Part shown: piece by piece, positions 58,921-64,000 of the stretch | How positions within the stretch are numbered: the first letter of the stretch is position 1 | Layout: each line of letters starts with the position of its first letter | Assembly: GCA_030765065.1 (NCBI GenBank) | Contig: CM060990.1 | Span: 8,989,501 to 9,053,500, forward strand | DNA: 64,000 nucleotides | Direction of reading: 5' to 3' | Source of the DNA: Deroplatys truncata | Lineage: Eukaryota; Arthropoda; Insecta; Mantodea; Mantidae | Position numbers and translations under genes: made by a program | Notes under the pieces: model-generated | The model's input: the letters and a program-made list of their open reading frames with translations, nothing else | Database searches by the model: none | What the model was told of the DNA's origin: nothing

Positions 58921-59084
58921 GACTGATATGGTGGTTCAGAAACAAAGTGAAACCGCTAATTAATAACACATGTAAAACACGTGTTTACAATTGTTTTCCC
59001 ACCTCACCGCCTCCCCCTCCTTTGCGCCACTTACCGTTAATGTAAGTGTCAGGTAGCTGTCAAATGTAATTAATAAGGATTGAC
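58921..59084. other. Short spacer before the degenerate repeat array
   Basis: Nothing recognised. Confidence 0.4.
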
Positions 59085-59860
59085 AAGGGCTTGATAAGGG
59101 TTGACAGGTGTTGCATGTCAGGACATCAATCAGATAATGATCGTAGATGTGTAAGATTATCTCGCCTCATTGGCATCAAAAGAGCTAAGCAACTCACAAA
59201 GAGTGTAGCGCCTTTGTGTTTTCAGTTCTCAGTATTTCAAAGGGTGAAGTCCCCCGCCACTAAAGTTCTAAATAGCTGGTCGCGCGTGGAATCGATGGAT
59301 CAATATAATTAAGTGTATATTAATAGACTCTCGAGCCTTCAAGTACTTGTTACCGGTGTTCTTACACGTCGTCTTTGAGGCGGCTCACTGCCGAAAGAGA
59401 CTGCATCTCTTAAGTGCTTCTCAAATCAATCAGATAATTATCGTACATGTGCAACATGCTTCATTGACTTCAAACAGTTAAAATGCTAACAAAGGCTACA
59501 TCGCCTTCTAGTGGCTTGGATTCCCGGTATCACGTACCCTAAATGGCTGGCCGCATGCCAATGATAGGTTAATATAATTCTTGCGCGTCAATGACTTCAG
59601 GGTTCAAACCCGTCGCTATGTTAATTGACTCGCGCACCTGGTTGCCACTGTATATGTGTGTTACCATGTGTATAATTATCACACGTCATTGGTATTAAAG
59701 AATTGAAGCCTCGTGCAACGAAGTGGGTACTTTCGTCACGTGTATTTGATTGATTAATATAATTAAGCGTATATTAATTGACTCGCGCACCTCGTTGTTA
59801 CCGTATATGTGTGTTAGCATATGTATAATTATCACACCTCATTGGTCTTAACCTGTCCAG
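59085..59860. repeat. Degenerate tandem array, three to four units of decreasing size
   Basis: ATAAT(G/T)ATC followed by a T/CATTGG or CATTGAC motif recurs at about 59134, 59434, 59672 and 59825, spacings of about 300, 238 and 153. Between them AATATAATTAAG and GTATATTAAT(A/T)GACTC recur with TTGTTACCG-like text. One unit includes the B-box-like AGGGTTCAAACCCG at 59589. Units have lost segments relative to the first. Confidence 0.65.
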
Positions 59861-60639
59861 CAAACCTTCCCCTGTATTCGAAAACCGCCAGCCGGCTTCT
59901 GTCTGGCGATGATGACAATAACAAGTCTCGATTTACATTTCACCTGCTCCACGATTTATTAACATTGAGAGACAACTGGCGGTGAATCGAAAGACTTAAC
60001 TATGCGAATTTTACAAGTGTATAATTATTACGTTTAATAAAACGTGTTTAATTCTGCTTTAAGGGAAATTTTCAGCATTATAAGAATATTACAGTTCTGA
60101 GAACAATTAAAAAAGCATGAATAAAAAAGAGTTAGAGTAAATCATTACTTAAAAAATGCGCAAGACGATAACGTATTTAAAAATGCATATTTTCGTTAGC
60201 ATGAAAGCATACTCTGCTCTCGTACGGCTTCCTAGCCGGACTGGAACACTTCATATCTGCAAGCCACTGGTACACCTACCCCACCATACCGACCAGGGAA
60301 GAAAGGAGATTCTGAATGGCAAGCACGCATATTTTTAGATTTCATGCAGTATCAATGTTTTAAGATATTACACAATCCTTTAAACAATTTAGCAAATATT
60401 TAAAAAATGAATGGAATTAGCAAGAAATAAAATAATATTGAGCGAATAAATTACATTATTGCTATATTCTACACACACAAACGTTTTTCTTGTAGGTTTC
60501 ATGCTGTCAGCTGTTGCGATTCTTCAATGAATAATATCACTGGGAGTTGCTGAGAACGTTCCTATTACATTTCTGTTTATGCTTGTTTACCACTATTTCG
60601 TTCTCCCTCCTCATTTGCCACATCCTTCAAGCTCTGACC
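59861..60639. other. No gene seen; AT-rich spacer
   Basis: No recognisable signal. Confidence 0.5.
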
Positions 60640-60790
60640 ACCGCAGCAACTGAATCACCTCACCCTGAAGATGCCAAGCGCTGTACTTGGCGAAACGTCG
60701 GTATCTACGATGCCTTCTAGACCACGGCCTACAAGCCCGGATAGTAGCAATTCAATTATTAGCCATGACGCCGGCCGTGAAAGCCTCAGT
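60640..60790 (+). ncRNA. Retroelement fragment with a hammerhead-ribozyme-like motif
   Basis: CTGAAGA (60665-60671) fits the CUGANGA half of a hammerhead core. After one extra T, GCCAAG (60673) pairs with CTTGGC (60686) as stem II with a 7-base loop. GAAAC (60692) and GTC (60697-60699) then provide the other core half and the cleavage triplet. ACC before the core can pair with GGT after it as a short stem I. The extra T between core and stem II and the tiny stem III are departures from the standard form. Hammerheads with minimal stem III are known in Penelope-like elements and may work as dimers. The surrounding 150 bases are GC-richer and look like a retroelement fragment. Confidence 0.4.
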
Positions 60791-61781
60791 ATGAATATCT
60801 TTAAAACTCACCACGCATTTTTGCAGAAATAAATTATTGGCTTACGCCGAAGGGGAACAATGCAGTCAGAGAGCACAGCAATTCCAAAACACACAAAATT
60901 CGGTTTCTTGTGAGAATGAAGTTTTTTTAATGAAACACAGGCTTTATATAGACCTGCATGTATAAAAAAAATTTGTTCCTGAATAAGCAGAATGCAGGAT
61001 AATAGCCGAGCATGCGTAGTGATATAGGGATTATTCAATCTGGTAGGTTATCCTCTTTTACAAATTTATGTTGATCGGTTTTGAAATGAAACCTCTTCAT
61101 CGGCTTGCAAGAAATATTTATCATTGGATCGTTGTAGAAAGGAAGATAGTCACCAGCGAAGAAGAACCCTGTTCAGCATTGTCTGTCGGGTGTAAACATG
61201 TTTTTCAACTGTTGTTCATTCAACCATAAAAGACACGGATTTTCTATTTAAGAGATTTTCGAGTCCGAATAGGATTTTGTATGAAAGACCCTTTAGTAGA
61301 ATTCTTTCTTCTCAGAAAATTGTTACCGTATCATTATATGATGATAAGTACATGTGTAGGGTGCAATCGTCCACTCCTGGGACTCCGAGATCATTCATAG
61401 GTCTGTACAAATAACGTATTGCGTGTATTATTTAACTAGAATTTTAGGGTAAATAATGAAAAGAAAGAATGGCTTCTCTTGATATAACTTTTCGGGAGCA
61501 GTGTAAGGAACCTATAGCTTTTAGTCGGAAACTGAAACATCAGCCTGTTTAAAATTAAATAAACAGCTAAGCTCTTTTGTATAGTGGGCTTTATTACAAT
61601 TGACCTTCCTCCTCAGAAAATTGTTATTATATTGAAGGTTTTTCATTCTTTATATCCTTAAAGGGGTTTTAATGCCCATTAATGATGCTTTCTTTGTTGA
61701 TTGATTTATTTTTATGGATGATGGAAGGTAGGTCTAGAATAGATTGAATTGTGAAGAAATTAATGCAGAAATTGAAATTGT
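60791..61781. other. No gene seen; AT-rich spacer
   Basis: No recognisable signal. The left terminal repeat of the transposon at 61835-62857 should lie here but was not found. Confidence 0.45.
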
Positions 61782-61836
61782 GAGTTATTTATGGACGCTC
61801 TTTAACTACTATGGTCCTTAGCGTCCCATTCTATAT
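61782..61836 (-). repeat. 3'-terminal 55 bases of SINE family A
   Basis: GAGTTATTTATGGACGCTC to GCGTCCCATTCTATAT matches the 3' end of the SINEs at 1806-2104 and 57746-58022. Similarity stops exactly where the transposase reading frame begins at 61835. This is either a strongly 5'-truncated SINE or a sequence that both elements acquired. Confidence 0.8.
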
Positions 61837-62857
61837 GCTCATGGTGTATGGAGAGTGTAGGAAGAAAGCAGTTCGTTCCTGTATTTTGTATGCGGAAGCG
61901 TATACCAATAGATGTCAACCAGCTCGGCAATTATTTATCCACCTCTTCAACCACCAATTTCGTGAAAGTGGTACTGTAGCACCTAGAAAACGTAACAGAC
62001 ACAAACAAGTGACTGGAGAAGAGGCAGACACTAATGTTTTAGCTGCCGTTGCTGTAGATCCGCAAATTAGTTCCCGCACAATCGCACGTGGAAGTGGCAT
62101 AAGTCAGGCAAGCGTACTGCGCATTCTCCATCGACATAGGTTCCATTCCTATCACATCTCTCTCCATCAAGAGCTGCATGGAAAGGATTTTGAGAATCGT
62201 GTTAACTTTTGTACATGGACATTAATACATGATACTCCAGATACATCATATATCTTGTTTAGTCATGAGGCAATACTTACTAATCCTGGCCAGGTAAACC
62301 GCAGAAATATGCACTATTGGTCTGTTGACAATCCCCGTTGGCTTCGTCAGGTGGAACGTCAGCGTCCATGGAGTTTAACGTGTGGTGTGAGATAGTGAAC
62401 CATCAGCTCATAGGCCCTTTGTTCATAGAAGGAACAATAAACTCGCACAAGTATCGCAGCCTCCTGACAGACCATCTACCACCAATGCTAGAAGACGTTC
62501 CTTTGCAGACTAGGAGGAACTTGTGGTACCAGCATGATGGCTGTCCAGCCCATAGTGCACTAAGTACTACAGCTTCTCTTAACGGATTGTTTCCAAATTG
62601 TTGGATTGGACGAAGAGGACCCTACCTTGGCCAGCCCGTTCACCGGATCTGACCCCTTTATTATTTTTTTGTGGAGAAGGCTGAATGACACTGTCTACAA
62701 GGATGTATCAACTACACCAGACGATATGAAATGAGGTATTACTGCTGCCTGCTCTGAAATGTCCATTGAAATGCTAGAACGTGTGCAGCAGTCTTTCCAT
62801 ATGAGACTGGAAGGGTGTATTAAAGCTGCCGGTGGTCATTTTGAACACCAGCTTTGA
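61835..62857 (+). pseudogene. DUF4817-type transposase, second copy, frameshifted
   Basis: Starts at ATG 61835 with MLMVYGECRKKAVRSC, the DUF4817-type N-terminus, then FRESGTVAPRKRNRHKQV, a helix-turn-helix-like SRTIARGSGISQASVLRILH and HQELHGKDFENRV. The expected first catalytic Asp is His (ILFSHEAILT, around 62270). After a frame change near 62370 it continues with EIVNHQLIGPLF and LWYQHDGCPAHSA (second Asp present). A further change near 62635 is followed by SPDLTPL, where the third acid is Leu, and another near 62670 by LNDTVYKDVSTTPDDM, a TGA and GGHFEHQL to 62857. With two catalytic positions altered and several frame breaks it is inactive. The first eight codons of an upstream in-frame extension come from the SINE tail. 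Confidence 0.88.
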
Positions 62858-64000
62858 AGGAGTATGTTCTCTTTACTTGTAAGAATCAACAGAAGTGTTG
62901 TAATTCTCTTTAGTTTTTCTTCAGAATGTGCTACCACAGGTTGTACAAGTGTCGGTGCGTCAATGTTTCAAAATTAGATTTCTCGTAAACCTCTTGCGCT
63001 AGAATCTTGTAACATACACCACTGACATTCTAATTTACCCTAGCTTTATTCTGTTGGTGTGACTAGGCATTGTTCCATTTAAAAATTGTATGTTTGCTCA
63101 AAAAGTACACTTTCTCCGTATTATTAAAATCTGTTTATAGGCCAAATGTACGAGCCCCTGACCATCAATCAATGCTGTGAATACTGCACATCAATAGTAC
63201 TTTCAATTTCCGAAATATTTGCGGTGGAAGTTTTAGGTAATTCAGCCTGTAAATATATATAATATATATATATATATGTGTGTATTTAAAAGCAGGAAGA
63301 ACTAAAACTTAATATTCTAACAATGCTTTTTAACAAAATAAAGTCTTATATAATATAAAAAACTTAATTTCCGTAGTGCGACATGAAACTACGTTGTTGT
63401 AATCTGCGGAGGAGGCACACAGCTTACCACTTAATTTTGTTTACATCAGATTGCCTTCTAAGGCCGGCAGAACTATATACAAAATAAGTAAGAATACCAA
63501 GTGCGTGTTAAATTAAAAAGGAAACTTATGATACGCACTGAAACGCAATAAGTTTTCCTACTACTTCATTGTTGACATATTATGCAGTGGAAGTCCCACA
63601 TGAAGGTGTTCATATTATGACTGATGCTGTCATGTAGGATTTGTTGAACGGTATGAACTTCTTTACATCTGTTCGTAAGTTCTGATGGGAAACATACATG
63701 CGATACTGGGCAAGCAATATATATAATGGGAATCATAAATCAACAATCAAGATAGGAGTAATATATATAATAATATAGTATAACACTGTAAGATAACTTG
63801 TACCATAAAATGGAGACAGATGTAAGAAACTTTGTAATTAGCCAGGAAACAAGCTAGCAGCAGGTTTAAAAGTCCACTAACATACACACGCTAACGAGCA
63901 CAGACTAGGCAAGAGTTAAGAGAGAAGTCCGAGGAGAAACAAGTATGGAATTGGGGGATAATTCCTGGAAAGTCAAGGGAATTGGATAAGAACTCAGCAA
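62858..64000. other. No gene seen; AT-rich end of window
   Basis: Contains a (TA)n-like stretch at 63251-63277. No right terminal repeat was found for the preceding transposon, and no other signal. Confidence 0.45.

Overview
The window looks like intergenic or intronic DNA from a large, AT-rich arthropod genome, most likely an insect. The evidence is Tc1 and DUF4817-type transposases, a Penelope-like element, many tRNA-derived SINEs, TA-flanked MITEs and long satellite arrays. There are no operons, no bacterial-type genes and no complete host gene. A polyneopteran such as a cockroach, termite or stick insect would fit, but the sequence does not settle this. Everything here is by-eye reading; no database search was run.

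Layout. 0-14.8 kb: a possible 5' splice donor at 189, a dead Tc1 element (444-1680), a tRNA-SINE (1806-2104), a palindromic MITE (2707-3050), two microsatellites, and four more SINEs (7.2, 9.6, 11.7 and 13.9 kb). 14.8-23.1 kb: a nested structure. A transposon with a DUF4817-type transposase (TIRs at 14840 and 23129, TA target sites) is split in mid-gene by a 5.5-kb Ty3/gypsy-like LTR retrotransposon (15958-21456, AGGT target duplication). The retroelement has itself lost reverse transcriptase, RNase H and most of integrase. 23.2-26.9 kb: a 71-bp satellite with higher-order organisation. 27.2-28.3 kb: a non-autonomous hAT element with perfect 8-bp target duplications, carrying a second copy of the MITE.

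28.3-46 kb: mostly AT-rich unique DNA. It holds the best candidate for a host exon (28392-28467, a signal-peptide-like start followed by a perfect splice donor), a possible TIR element (30.6-31.3 kb), several SINEs, a 120-bp tandem array and a roughly 715-bp tandem unit broken up by SINE insertions. 46.0-51.6 kb: two adjacent satellite arrays (62/65-bp and 59/65-bp units) that appear to be diverged relatives. 52-64 kb: a SINE, a Penelope-like pseudogene with RT and GIY-YIG remnants (53.56-54.52 kb), a third MITE copy, a second full copy of the first SINE family, a CpG-rich patch, a degenerate tandem array, a hammerhead-ribozyme-like motif (60665-60699), and a second DUF4817-type transposase pseudogene whose start abuts the 3' end of a SINE.

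All protein-coding sequences recognised are mobile-element genes, and every one is broken by stops, frameshifts or deletions. The region is therefore a record of layered insertions and tandem amplification rather than a set of cooperating genes.
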